Source: Nocardioides sp. Root1257 (GTDB lineage: Bacteria; Actinomycetota; Actinomycetes; Propionibacteriales; Nocardioidaceae). From it: a stretch of 64,000 nt of DNA. Positions 43,799-52,189 of the stretch are shown one piece after another (position 1 is the first letter of the stretch; each line of letters opens with the position of its first letter). The stretch lies in contig NZ_LMDV01000003.1 of NCBI RefSeq assembly GCF_001425175.1, forward strand, positions 29,108-93,107, written 5' to 3'. Under the pieces are notes generated by a model. That model ran no database searches, was not told the DNA's origin, and saw only the letters and a program-made list of their open reading frames with translations. The position numbers were made by a program, and so were the translations under genes.

Positions 43799-44086
43799 AT
43801 GTCCAACCACGCCCCCAATCAGGCCACGAACCCAGCTGGCTCGGCCCGACCGATTCCGGTCGTCGGACCGCCCTCGAAGCACCAGCTCGCCCTCATGATC
43901 TGGATTGCGGTTTTCCCGACCCTCACGGTGCTGAACCTGACCATCGGCCCGTCGCTGAAGGACACGAACCCGGTCCTGCGGACCTTCGTCCTCGCGACCA
44001 TCGCGGTCCCCATCGTCATCTACGGCCTGATGCCCCGCCTTCACAAGGCCCGCGGCCGGCTCCTCGCCCGCCGCGCCGGCGCCTGA
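43799..44086 (+). CDS. Small two-segment membrane protein
   Basis: 95 residues; GAAGGAG precedes the ATG. After a polar, Pro-rich N-terminus come two hydrophobic stretches, QLALMIWIAVFPTLTVLNLT and FVLATIAVPIVIYGLMPRLH, ending in a basic tail. The same two-helix pattern occurs as a stand-alone protein or as the tail of antibiotic biosynthesis monooxygenase proteins, but the function is unknown. Probably cotranscribed with the FAD oxidoreductase. Confidence 0.75.
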   Translation: MSNHAPNQATNPAGSARPIPVVGPPSKHQLALMIWIAVFPTLTVLNLTIGPSLKDTNPVLRTFVLATIAVPIVIYGLMPRLHKARGRLLARRAGA

Positions 44087-44288
44087 GCCGCAGCTGGCCA
44101 GCGCGTGGCCAGCGCCTGGCTCAGTCGCCCCATTCGCGTCGGGGCGGGCCGTCGTCCCCGTGCGCGCCCGTCCCGACGTCGGGGCGACTCACTGGTCCGG
44201 CATCCGGCGCCCCCGGTTCTCCATCTCGGGACCGGGGACGTCCCACGTGCGCAACCTCGCCCAGGCACGGTCCGCGGGCCGGTGACAG

Positions 44289-44342
44289 ATCACCACCCGG
44301 GTCACCACGTGTGGTGACGACCGCTCACCACATCGGTTCCTA
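44289..44342 (+). promoter_or_regulatory. 54-bp promoter/operator block before the MMPL gene (LAL-2 type)
   Basis: Begins ATCACCACCCGGGTCACCAC, contains GACCGCTCACC and ends GGTTCCTA, 55 bases before the MMPL start. Matches the block at 39002-39055 at 44 of 54 positions. The centre also holds a palindrome, TCACCACGTGTGGTGA. Confidence 0.65.
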
Positions 44343-44396
44343 GGTTCACAGCCCAACAGAGCACCACCGTCCGCACCGCACCTGGAAGGCACGACC

Positions 44397-46586
44397 ATGA
44401 ACCGATTCACCCGCGCCGTGGCGATGGCCAGCGCGCGACACCCCTGGCGCACCATCACCGGCTGGGTCCTCGCCGTGGTCGCCCTCTTCGCGCTCGCCGC
44501 CGCTGCCGGCGGCACCTTCGCCGACGACTTCTCCGCCAAGGGCAGCCAAAGCGACCGCGCTCTGACCCTGCTCAACGACAACTTCCCCGATGCCGCCAAG
44601 GGCACCGCCCTCGTCGTGTTCCAGGCCCCCGAAGGCACCACCCTCACCGAGGACCAGACCGCCGTCACCACCGTCCTCGACCAGGTCAACGACCTCGAGC
44701 ACGTCGCGTCCCTGACCGACCCGTTCCAGGCCGGCACGGTGTCGGAGGACGGCACCATCGGCTACGCGCAGGTGACCCTCGACGTACCCGAGCGGCAGAT
44801 GGGGAAGCCCGCGTTCACCACACTCTCGAACGGCGTCGCCGCGCTCGACAGCTCCGACCTGCGAGTCGAGCTCGGCGGCGACGCGGTGTTCCTGAACGCC
44901 GAGGACTCCAGCTCCGGCCACGTCGGCATCGGGCTCCTCGTCGCCCTCCTCGTCCTGCTGGTCGTGTTCGGCACTTTCGTCGCCGCCGTGCTGCCCATCG
45001 GCCTGTCCCTGGTCGCAGTCGGCGCCGGCATCGGCGGCATCACGCTCATGGCCAGCGTCATGAACGTCTCCGTCTCCGCCATCCCCGTCGCCGGCCTCGT
45101 CGGACTCGGTGTCGGCGTCGACTACGCCCTGTTCGTCGTCGCCCGCTACCGCGAGAACCGCAACGCCGGCTACGACAACCAGGCAGCCCTCGCCGCCGCG
45201 ATGGGGACCTCCGGTGCGGCCGTCGTGTTCGCCGGCGGCACCGTCGTCATCGCCACCTCCGCACTCGCCATCACCGGCGTCGGCGTCCTGACCTCTATCG
45301 GCCTCGCGACCGCACTCATGGTCTTCTCCTCAGTCGTAGCCGCCACCACCCTGCTTCCCGCGCTGCTGAGCCTGCTCGGCGACCGCATCGACAAGGGCCG
45401 CATCGGCCGCCGCGGCACCGCGAAGGCCGCCGAGGAAACCGCGTGGTGGCGCTTCGGGCACCGCGTGTCCGCCCGCCCGTGGCCCTATCTGCTCGGCTCC
45501 GTCGCGGTCCTGTGCGCAATCGCCGCCCCGGCACTGTCTATGCAGACCGCGTTTCCCGCCGCTGGTGACGCCCCGGAAGAGACCACCCACCGACAGGCCT
45601 ACGACCTGCTCACCGACGGGTTCGGCGAAGGCATCAACGCACCCCTGCTGGTCGTCGTCGACCTCGCAGCCACTGGCGTCGATGCTGCCGGCGTGAAGGC
45701 CGTAGCCGACGACATCGCTGCGGTGCCCGGCATCGTCGCGGTCAGCGACCCGCAGACCTCCGAGGACGGCGACACCGTCGTGTTCACCGCCATCCCGACC
45801 ACCGGCCCGGCCGACCCGGACACCTCGACCACCATCGACCGAGTCCGCGACGCCATCCCCGGCAACGTCTACATCTCCGGCATCACCGCAGTCACCGACG
45901 ACCTCAACGCCCAGCTCTCCGCGAAGCTCCCGCTGTTCATCGGCGCCGTCATCGCCGTGTCGTTCCTGCTGCTGATGCTCGTGTTCCAGTCCATCGCCGT
46001 CCCGGCCAAGGCGGCAGTGATGAACTTGCTGTCCATCGGTGCCGCCTACGGCGTCATGGTCGCGGTGTTCCAGTGGGGCTGGGGGGCCGAGCTCCTCGGC
46101 CTCGACGGACCGACCCCCATCACGTCCATCATCGTCGTCATCATGTTCCCGATCCTGTTCGGGCTGTCGATGGACTACGAGGTGTTCCTGCTCTCACGCA
46201 TCCGCGAGGAGTACGACCGCATCGGCGACAACACCGAGGCCGTCGCCCGTGGTCTGGCTGGCACTGGGCGGGTGGTCACCTCGGCAGCCCTCATCATGGT
46301 CGCGGTCTTCTCGAGCTTCATCTTCAGCCCAGTCCCGTCTCTGAAGATGCTTGGCCTCGGACTCGCCGTAGCGATTCTCCTCGACGCAACAGTCGTCCGA
46401 ATGATGCTCGTTCCCGCGACCATGGCACTCCTGGGGAAGGCGAACTGGTGGCTCCCAGTCTGGCTGAACCGGGTTCTGCCGAACCTGGTCGTTGAGGCCA
46501 GCGACGAGCCGGCTTCGACTGACGTCCGCGTCGCGGGGCCTTCACCCGCGGACGAGCCCAACGCGAGCGAGTTCGCCGGACGCTGA
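44397..46586 (+). CDS. MMPL-family RND transporter
   Basis: 729 residues with two repeats of one TM plus a soluble loop plus five TMs. First half: MNRFTRAVAMASARHPWRTI, then VPVAGLVGLGVGVDYALFVV-like DYALFVVARYREN; second half: LFGLSMDYEVFLLSRIREEY. These Asp-Tyr pairs are the proton-relay signature of MMPL proteins. Actinobacterial members export lipids, siderophores or toxic hydrophobic compounds. Its promoter carries the LAL-2 block, so it is probably the effector exporter of that regulator. A strong hairpin follows 20 bases after the stop. Confidence 0.94.
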   Translation: MNRFTRAVAMASARHPWRTITGWVLAVVALFALAAAAGGTFADDFSAKGSQSDRALTLLNDNFPDAAKGTALVVFQAPEGTTLTEDQTAVTTVLDQVNDLEHVASLTDPFQAGTVSEDGTIGYAQVTLDVPERQMGKPAFTTLSNGVAALDSSDLRVELGGDAVFLNAEDSSSGHVGIGLLVALLVLLVVFGTFVAAVLPIGLSLVAVGAGIGGITLMASVMNVSVSAIPVAGLVGLGVGVDYALFVVARYRENRNAGYDNQAALAAAMGTSGAAVVFAGGTVVIATSALAITGVGVLTSIGLATALMVFSSVVAATTLLPALLSLLGDRIDKGRIGRRGTAKAAEETAWWRFGHRVSARPWPYLLGSVAVLCAIAAPALSMQTAFPAAGDAPEETTHRQAYDLLTDGFGEGINAPLLVVVDLAATGVDAAGVKAVADDIAAVPGIVAVSDPQTSEDGDTVVFTAIPTTGPADPDTSTTIDRVRDAIPGNVYISGITAVTDDLNAQLSAKLPLFIGAVIAVSFLLLMLVFQSIAVPAKAAVMNLLSIGAAYGVMVAVFQWGWGAELLGLDGPTPITSIIVVIMFPILFGLSMDYEVFLLSRIREEYDRIGDNTEAVARGLAGTGRVVTSAALIMVAVFSSFIFSPVPSLKMLGLGLAVAILLDATVVRMMLVPATMALLGKANWWLPVWLNRVLPNLVVEASDEPASTDVRVAGPSPADEPNASEFAGR

Positions 46587-46605
46587 CGACGAAACGAACG
46601 AACGG

Positions 46606-46638
46606 CCGGCCTCCGGAGTTGGATACGCCGGAGGCCGG
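46606..46638 (+). terminator. Rho-independent-like terminator after the MMPL gene
   Basis: CCGGCCTCCGG, an 11-base loop, then its exact complement CCGGAGGCCGG, followed by a moderately T-rich stretch (TTGGGTTCCGTTTCT). Confidence 0.7.
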
Positions 46639-47104
46639 TTGGGTTCCGTTTCTGCTACTGCATGCGCAGCTGCCTGGCGATGTGGGTGACGACCGGATCT
46701 CGGCAGATCCGGTTGTTTAAACACCCCTACAGGCGGCGAAATGATGCGCCGGTCGCGGCACATCCGCATGCAGGCCGGGCTCAATCAGCGCTGGCATCCA
46801 GCAAACTGATCAGGCGCGCAGGACAGCAGCCGGTGGGTAGCGCGTACTTGGAGAGGATGGGTGCTGTGTCCGATGAGCGCTGGTTCATAAGGAGCCGACG
46901 CCCTGATCCGGCAAGGCTTGGGACTCCCGGCGATGTGACGACCAATGCTCGGCGCCCTCCTTGCGCGCACCCTGCGCGTCGGTGATGTCCTGGTGGCCAG
47001 AGCGCCCCTCAACCGTGGACGCCATGTGCAAGGGGCCAGACACCGAAGCGGCCGGTGCACGGAAATTCTCGATGCACCTGCTCGGTCCTCGGCTAGTTGG
47101 CTCC
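46639..47104. other. Intergenic region with a dispersed repeat
   Basis: About 465 bases without a convincing gene. At 46697-46775 it carries TCGGCAGATCCGG and TCGCGGCACATCCGCATGC, close to the pair at 29150-29201. Codon bias is poor in all frames. Confidence 0.4.
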
Positions 47105-48124
47105 TCAGGTGAGTGGTGGCACGTCAATGAGGACCTTTCCAGTAAAGCCCGACTGCACGAGGTCATGAGCTGCGCCGGTCTGGTTGAGTGGGAAGCGCGT
47201 CAGCGGCAGGCCGGCGTCCTCGCCGACTTCGAGGACGCCCGCGTCTGCGGCCCGAGCGACGGACTGCACGGCAGCGGTCTTCTGGCTGGTGGTTGTTGTG
47301 TAAGTGAGTACGAACTGCGTTCGTACGTTCTTGAGCATGGCCGCTCGGATGGGGAACGGCACGAGGTCGGGACCGTCGGATGCGTAGATCGCGATAGTTC
47401 CGTTAGGCGCGACGACTGCGATGTCGAGGGCAAGGTTGCTGCTGGGATTCACCTCGACGATGAGGTCGACACCGAGTGGCGCGACCGACCTGACCGCTGT
47501 TGCGACGTCGACCTGCGAGTAATCGATGACCCGGTGGGCGCCGGCGGCTGCCGCGAGCTGCGCCTTCCTAGGCGAGCTGACCGTGCTGATGACGGCTGCA
47601 CCCGCCCAGCTAGCGAGCTGGATCGCCGCGTGGCCCACGGCCCCGGCCCCACCTGCCACGAGTACGTTGCGCCCTTTGAGGGCGCTCTCGCTGAGCTGCT
47701 CGGGGGTGTCGAGGCCCGCGGTGAGGCAGCGGTGCGCGGTGAGCGCCGGAATACCCAGGGACGCTCCGACGTCGAAGGACACGGCGTCCGCCATGGGCAC
47801 AGCGTGTGCAGCGGGCACGACGACGAGCTCCTGTGCGGTGCCGCTCGGGCGATCGAACGCGACGTCCCACAACCAGACCCGATCGCCACGCATTGGTCGT
47901 TCGACACCGGGTCCGACCGCTTTGACCGTCCCGGCACCGTCATGGTGAGGGACCTGAGGGATGGTCAGCTCCCCGGGACCTCGACGAGCCTTCCAGTCCG
48001 TCGGGTTGACGCCGGAGACGGCGACCTCGACGAGGACCTCGCCCGGGCCGGGCCTGGGCTGGGGACGGTGGACCACGGAGAGAACCTCTGTGCCGCCGGT
48101 CCTTTCGTAGATGACCGCTCTCAT
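47105..48124 (-). CDS. MDR-family NADPH:quinone reductase-like protein
   Basis: 339 residues from the ATG at 48124 (MRAVIYERTGGTEVLSVVHR); a longer frame to 48346 overlaps the divergent regulator's leader and is unlikely. VPHHDGAGTVKAVGPGVERP, LGIPALTAHRCLTAGLDTPE and the NADP-binding NVLVAGGAGAVGHAAIQLAS identify a zinc-free MDR enzyme. Likely reduces quinones or other electrophiles. Divergent from LAL-3; between them lies CACCCGGGGTGCC, repeated in front of the nitroreductase operon. Confidence 0.9.
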   Translation of the reverse strand: MRAVIYERTGGTEVLSVVHRPQPRPGPGEVLVEVAVSGVNPTDWKARRGPGELTIPQVPHHDGAGTVKAVGPGVERPMRGDRVWLWDVAFDRPSGTAQELVVVPAAHAVPMADAVSFDVGASLGIPALTAHRCLTAGLDTPEQLSESALKGRNVLVAGGAGAVGHAAIQLASWAGAAVISTVSSPRKAQLAAAAGAHRVIDYSQVDVATAVRSVAPLGVDLIVEVNPSSNLALDIAVVAPNGTIAIYASDGPDLVPFPIRAAMLKNVRTQFVLTYTTTTSQKTAAVQSVARAADAGVLEVGEDAGLPLTRFPLNQTGAAHDLVQSGFTGKVLIDVPPLT

Positions 48125-48271
48125 GGCGCCGCTCGTTCCGGCATGGGCGGCATGGGCGGCAGACTCATACGGCCGCCGACGTTGCAGGTTGCCCGGGGAG
48201 AGTTTCGTCGATGTCATGTGCTCGAGAGTGATTCCGACCCGGGTGTCGGCACAGCACCCTTGAGGCAGTGC

Positions 48272-48284
48272 CACCCGGGGTGCC
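48272..48284. promoter_or_regulatory. LAL-3 operator-like site between MDR and LAL-3 genes
   Basis: CACCCGGGGTGCC. Its exact reverse complement recurs at 50902-50914 upstream of the Acg-type operon. It is 38 bases before the LAL-3 start. Confidence 0.5.
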
Positions 48285-48321
48285 AGACTCGATGCGCTCC
48301 GGAGCGAGAGGTAGGGGTGCC

Positions 48322-50577
48322 ATGGCCCTGGGCTCGCGTCCGACACCGTTGCTGTCGGTGAAGCAGCTCATTCCGCCGGTACATCCGGGGATGATTGCGC
48401 GCTCGAGGTTGGAGGACCGGCTTCGCGATGCGACGACGAAGCTGACCGTCGTCGTGGCACCGGCGGGATGGGGCAAGACCAGTCTGTTGAGCCGGTGGGC
48501 GTCAGCCGACGACAGCGGCGCGCGAGTCGCATGGCTGTCGCTCGACGAGAGTGATGACGAGCCCATCCGCTTCTGGAACTACATACTCACGGCTCTCTCA
48601 CAGGTCAGCGACGAAGTCGGCCCGGCCGCCAACGACCTGTTACTGGCATCGAGCGACGGGCCAATGGCACACGCGCTGCCTGTCCTGCTCAACGAGCTCG
48701 CTGCGTCGTCGACGAAGCACATCCTGGTGCTCGACGACTTCCAGGTCATCTCCGATCGGGACGTCCACGAGAGCTTCGAGTTCCTCCTCGCCTATTTGCC
48801 CCCGACGCTGCGAGTCGTGATCGGGAGTCGCGCGGACCCGCCGCTCCCGCTGGCCCGGATGCGGGTGCGAGGCGAGCTCACCGAGCTGCGTGCCGACGAC
48901 TTGCGGCTGAACCTCGACGAGTCGGCTGCGATGGTCACCGCGGTCTCGGAGTCGGCCATCGACGTCGCCACCGCTACTGCGGTGTGGGAGCGCACCGAGG
49001 GCTGGGCAGCCGGCCTCAGGCTCGCGGGCCTCGCGTTGCGCGGCGGGCCCGACCATGGGCTCGTGGTGGGCGACCAACGGCATCTGTTCGACTACTTCGA
49101 GCAGGAGGTGTTGCCGGCTCTGGAGCCCGCACAGCGCGATCTGCTGGTCAGGGCGGCCCCGTTGGAGTTCCTCTCAGGTTCGCTCTGCGACGCGGCGCTC
49201 GCCGTCGAGGGGTCCGCGGCAGTGTTGGCGGAGCTGGAATCGGCCGAGCTGTTTGTCGTGGCGCTCGACGGTGGGCACGAGTGGTACAGGTGTCATCACC
49301 TGCTGCGTGACGCGCTACTCCGGGCCGGCCTGCCGCAGTCGCGCCAGGACGAGCGGGACGTGCTGCGGAGAGCGGCGAGCTGGTTCGAGGCGCACGACCG
49401 GGTCGACGACGCAGTTCGACATCTGTTGCGTGCGGGGGATAGTGACAGGGCGTCCGATCTGCTGACGCCCCGGTTGCCGTGGTTCCTGGAGCGTGGTTGG
49501 GGGAGTGCCTACCTCGAACTCGGCGAACGGCTGCCGGAGGCCGCCGTCGGTCCTCATCTGGCCCTGACTCTCGCGTATGCGGCCGACGTCAGCGGGCACG
49601 TCGAGCGGGTGGCTGCATGGTTGGACGTGTGCGAGCAGCAGCTTCAGCCGGACACCGTCGTCAGCGAGCGCTGGCGTGATGCTCGCGCCGGAGTCCTGGC
49701 GCTACGGGGTGTTCTGGGCACTCCGGCGTCGGAGGCGGCCCGCACGGTTGAACTCTGCGAGCGCGCGGTGGCTATGGAGTCTGCCGCCGGCAACGACCAA
49801 AACCCGGAAGCACTCGCTGCGCTGGGTCGCGCCTACGTGCTCGACGGTCGCTTCGCGGATGCGGCCGGGCTCCTGGCGGAGTCGTGGCGTCGGCGAGAGG
49901 AGTTCGGTTGGTCGGTCGAGCGTGCCCTCCAGGTCGCGAGCCAGCTGAGCCTGGCGTTGCTGGCGCTCGCGCGCGACGAAGAGCTCGACAGCCTCCTCCA
50001 GGAGGCGGGTGCCGTCGTGGACGCGGCAGAACGCGACTGGGGGACTGCCCCGACAGCGCAGGTCGCGACGCTCGTGCGGCTCGTCCAGGGGCGCCGCTCG
50101 TACCAGCGCGGTGACCTGGACCGGGCGGTGACAGAGCTGGCAACCGGCCTGACGCTGGCTGGGCTGTCATCCCGCCCGACGTACATCGTCCTCGGCCTCA
50201 TCTTCCACGCCGACGTGGACCTGGCGACCGGACATCGTCGCGATGCGCAAGAGACCTTGGTGCGCGCTCGCGAGACCGCTGAGAACGACCCGATCGCACC
50301 TTTTGTGCGCGGCTGGCTGGAGGAGGCAGAGTCGCGGGTCGGCCGAGTAGCGGTCCGTGCCGCGGCCGATCAGGGCGCCCTGTTCGAAGAGATCACCGAC
50401 CGTGAGATGTCGATCCTGCGGATGTTGCCCGGCACGGCAACGCAACGCGAGATCGGCGCCGCGCTGTTCTTGTCGATCAACACCATCAAGGCCTACAACA
50501 AGAGCCTGTATCGCAAGCTCGATGTCGGGAGCCGCGCGGAGGCCGTCCAAACGGCACGCCGGTTGGGACTCATCTGA
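48322..50577 (+). CDS. LuxR-family MalT-like ATPase regulator (LAL-3)
   Basis: 751 residues from the ATG at 48322; a GTG-type extension to 48268 would cover the putative operator. Walker A APAGWGKT (about residues 46-53), Walker B-type ILVLDDFQVISDRDV, RVVIGSRADPPLPLARMRVR, a TPR-like middle, and a C-terminal LuxR helix-turn-helix (EITDREMSILRMLPGTATQR, ALFLSINTIKAYNKSLYRKL). Close in layout to LAL-2 but shorter. Probable controller of the divergent MDR gene and the Acg/MFS/PfpI operon downstream. Confidence 0.92.
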   Translation: MALGSRPTPLLSVKQLIPPVHPGMIARSRLEDRLRDATTKLTVVVAPAGWGKTSLLSRWASADDSGARVAWLSLDESDDEPIRFWNYILTALSQVSDEVGPAANDLLLASSDGPMAHALPVLLNELAASSTKHILVLDDFQVISDRDVHESFEFLLAYLPPTLRVVIGSRADPPLPLARMRVRGELTELRADDLRLNLDESAAMVTAVSESAIDVATATAVWERTEGWAAGLRLAGLALRGGPDHGLVVGDQRHLFDYFEQEVLPALEPAQRDLLVRAAPLEFLSGSLCDAALAVEGSAAVLAELESAELFVVALDGGHEWYRCHHLLRDALLRAGLPQSRQDERDVLRRAASWFEAHDRVDDAVRHLLRAGDSDRASDLLTPRLPWFLERGWGSAYLELGERLPEAAVGPHLALTLAYAADVSGHVERVAAWLDVCEQQLQPDTVVSERWRDARAGVLALRGVLGTPASEAARTVELCERAVAMESAAGNDQNPEALAALGRAYVLDGRFADAAGLLAESWRRREEFGWSVERALQVASQLSLALLALARDEELDSLLQEAGAVVDAAERDWGTAPTAQVATLVRLVQGRRSYQRGDLDRAVTELATGLTLAGLSSRPTYIVLGLIFHADVDLATGHRRDAQETLVRARETAENDPIAPFVRGWLEEAESRVGRVAVRAAADQGALFEEITDREMSILRMLPGTATQREIGAALFLSINTIKAYNKSLYRKLDVGSRAEAVQTARRLGLI

Positions 50578-50589
50578 GCGTGCGCCGAC

Positions 50590-50832
50590 TCACGACCCGT
50601 CGCGCCGCACCGAGCGGACACTGTGTCCGGTGTCCCACAGGAGGGTCAGCAGAGCTCGCTCGCCGGCCTGGTCGATGTCGGCGACCAGCACGATGGTGTC
50701 CGCGTCTGGCAGGCACACCGTGGTGACCCGGTCGTAACGCTCCTCAAGCAACGAGATCACCGATGCCGCCACCGGACCGAACACGGTGATCTGGAGCGGA
50801 GTCGGCTTTCGGCCGGTCGGGTCGGTGTTCAC
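50590..50832 (-). CDS. Small protein associated with LAL regulator 3
   Basis: 80 residues from a GTG at 50832. LQITVFGPVAASVISLLEER, TIVLVADIDQAGERALLTLL, WDTGHSVRSVRRDGS. The strand-helix-strand pattern and the motif (D/V)ADxxALxxLLxxLxDxGxxLxSV line up with the 84-residue product of 38736-38990. It is convergent with LAL-3 (12 bases apart) and divergent from the Acg operon. Function unknown; a small partner of the LAL circuit is a reasonable guess. Confidence 0.7.
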   Translation of the reverse strand: MNTDPTGRKPTPLQITVFGPVAASVISLLEERYDRVTTVCLPDADTIVLVADIDQAGERALLTLLWDTGHSVRSVRRDGS

Positions 50833-50884
50833 ACCACCTAGCGTGGTGCCTCTACGTGGCGCACGCACCACCCGGCTCTCAGGT

Positions 50885-50914
50885 CCACCCCGGGTAGCCG
50901 GGGCACCCCGGGTG
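50885..50914. promoter_or_regulatory. Direct-repeat operator before the Acg-type operon
   Basis: CACCCCGGGT occurs at 50886 and again at 50904, 18 bases apart, in the divergent promoter region. The second copy belongs to GGCACCCCGGGTG, the exact complement of the site at 48272-48284. MalT-type activators bind direct repeats, which fits. Confidence 0.5.
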
Positions 50915-50968
50915 ATCTGCGGGTGCGGGTGGTGCGCGGGCACCCTGGACGTCGCGAGTGTCTGATGC

Positions 50969-52189
50969 ATGACAACGACCCGAGTCCCGCAACCGGCTCC
51001 GGTGCTGACCACAGCAGCCGACGCGCCGCGAGTGTCGCGCCGTGGGCTCATGCGGGGCGTGGGGCTGGGCGGGGCGACGGTCCTGGTAGCCGGTACTGGA
51101 GCGCTCAGCTACCGCGTTTACGACACCGCCGCCTTGAACCCGGGTGCCGGCCCGGCGTTCGACCCGTGGGGCCAGTGGCGCACCATGCCCGGCCCGCTCG
51201 GCGCGATCGCCTGTGCCGTGCTCGCCGCAAGCCCCCACAACACGCAGCCGTGGGCATTTGCACTCGGCACCGACCGTATCGACGTGTTGGTCGATGAAGA
51301 GCGAGGCACCGGGGCGGTCGACCCGCTGCGCCGTGAGCAGTACGTCGGCCTGGGTTGCGCGGTGGAGAACCTCGTGCTCGGCGCGGACGCTCGTGGCCTG
51401 TCGCCGCGGTTGACCTGGCTCCCGGACGGCGACGACTCGAGCCGGGTCGCCAGCGTCGCCCTGGGCGCAGGTGAGCCGACGTCTGGTGAGCTGTACGACG
51501 CCATCGGAGACAGGCACACGAACCGCGGCCCGTACACGTCGCGTCCGATCTCGCCTGGGACGCTGGCCGAACTCGGAGACACCTCGGGACTCGACGGCAT
51601 CTCGGTGCACTGGGTGGTCGACCCGCAGCCCAAGGCAGTGCTGTCGGAGATGTTGATCGATGCGGCCGAGGCGTTGACCCGCGACGAGCAGCAGTCGCGG
51701 GACGGATTCGTCTGGTTCCGGAGCAGCAACGACGACATCCAGCGGCACCGTGACGGGCTGGTCCTTGACGGGCAGGGCCTCAGCCCGCTGGTCCTCGGCA
51801 TCGCGAAGCTGCTGCCGGCATCCTCACGCGCTGACGGTGACGACTTCTGGGTCACGCAGACACGGACCGTGCACACGGCCACTGCCACCGCGTACGGCGT
51901 AGTCACCACGGCAACGCCGGACGATCGTCGCAGCCAGCTCGACGCGGGTCGCCTACTGCAACGGATCCACCTCGCGGCCACCAGCCGTGGGATCGCCCTG
52001 CAGCACATGAACCAGATCACCGAGCGGATTGATCGCGAGACGACCACGGGTGCGCCGCAGACCTTCGCGCCGAGGTTCGCTGAGCTCCTGCCCGACGGGC
52101 GACGGCCTCTTCTGACGTTCCGTATCGGGTACCCCGTCCGCGCGGCCCGAGAGACCCCGCGGCGCTCCGCCGCGTCGGTGACATCGTGA
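50969..52189 (+). CDS. Acg-family FMN-binding oxidoreductase (nitroreductase-like), Tat-exported candidate
   Basis: 406 residues. N-terminal twin-arginine-like signal (RVSRRGLMRGVGLGGATVLV). The body matches the Acg/nitroreductase family: LAASPHNTQPWAFALGTDRI near the start, GLGCAVENLVLGADARGLSP, RHTNRGPYTSRPISP, and the end TFRIGYPVRAARETPRRS. Acg-type proteins bind FMN, often lack classical nitroreductase activity and are thought to sequester flavin or reduce stress compounds. First of four genes with 4-base overlaps: Acg, membrane protein, MFS, PfpI. Confidence 0.88.
   Translation: MTTTRVPQPAPVLTTAADAPRVSRRGLMRGVGLGGATVLVAGTGALSYRVYDTAALNPGAGPAFDPWGQWRTMPGPLGAIACAVLAASPHNTQPWAFALGTDRIDVLVDEERGTGAVDPLRREQYVGLGCAVENLVLGADARGLSPRLTWLPDGDDSSRVASVALGAGEPTSGELYDAIGDRHTNRGPYTSRPISPGTLAELGDTSGLDGISVHWVVDPQPKAVLSEMLIDAAEALTRDEQQSRDGFVWFRSSNDDIQRHRDGLVLDGQGLSPLVLGIAKLLPASSRADGDDFWVTQTRTVHTATATAYGVVTTATPDDRRSQLDAGRLLQRIHLAATSRGIALQHMNQITERIDRETTTGAPQTFAPRFAELLPDGRRPLLTFRIGYPVRAARETPRRSAASVTS

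Noticed and set aside
46961..48361. 466-codon plus-strand frame opposite the second MDR gene
   Set aside because: No domain and shadow composition; the minus strand has a clear MDR enzyme.
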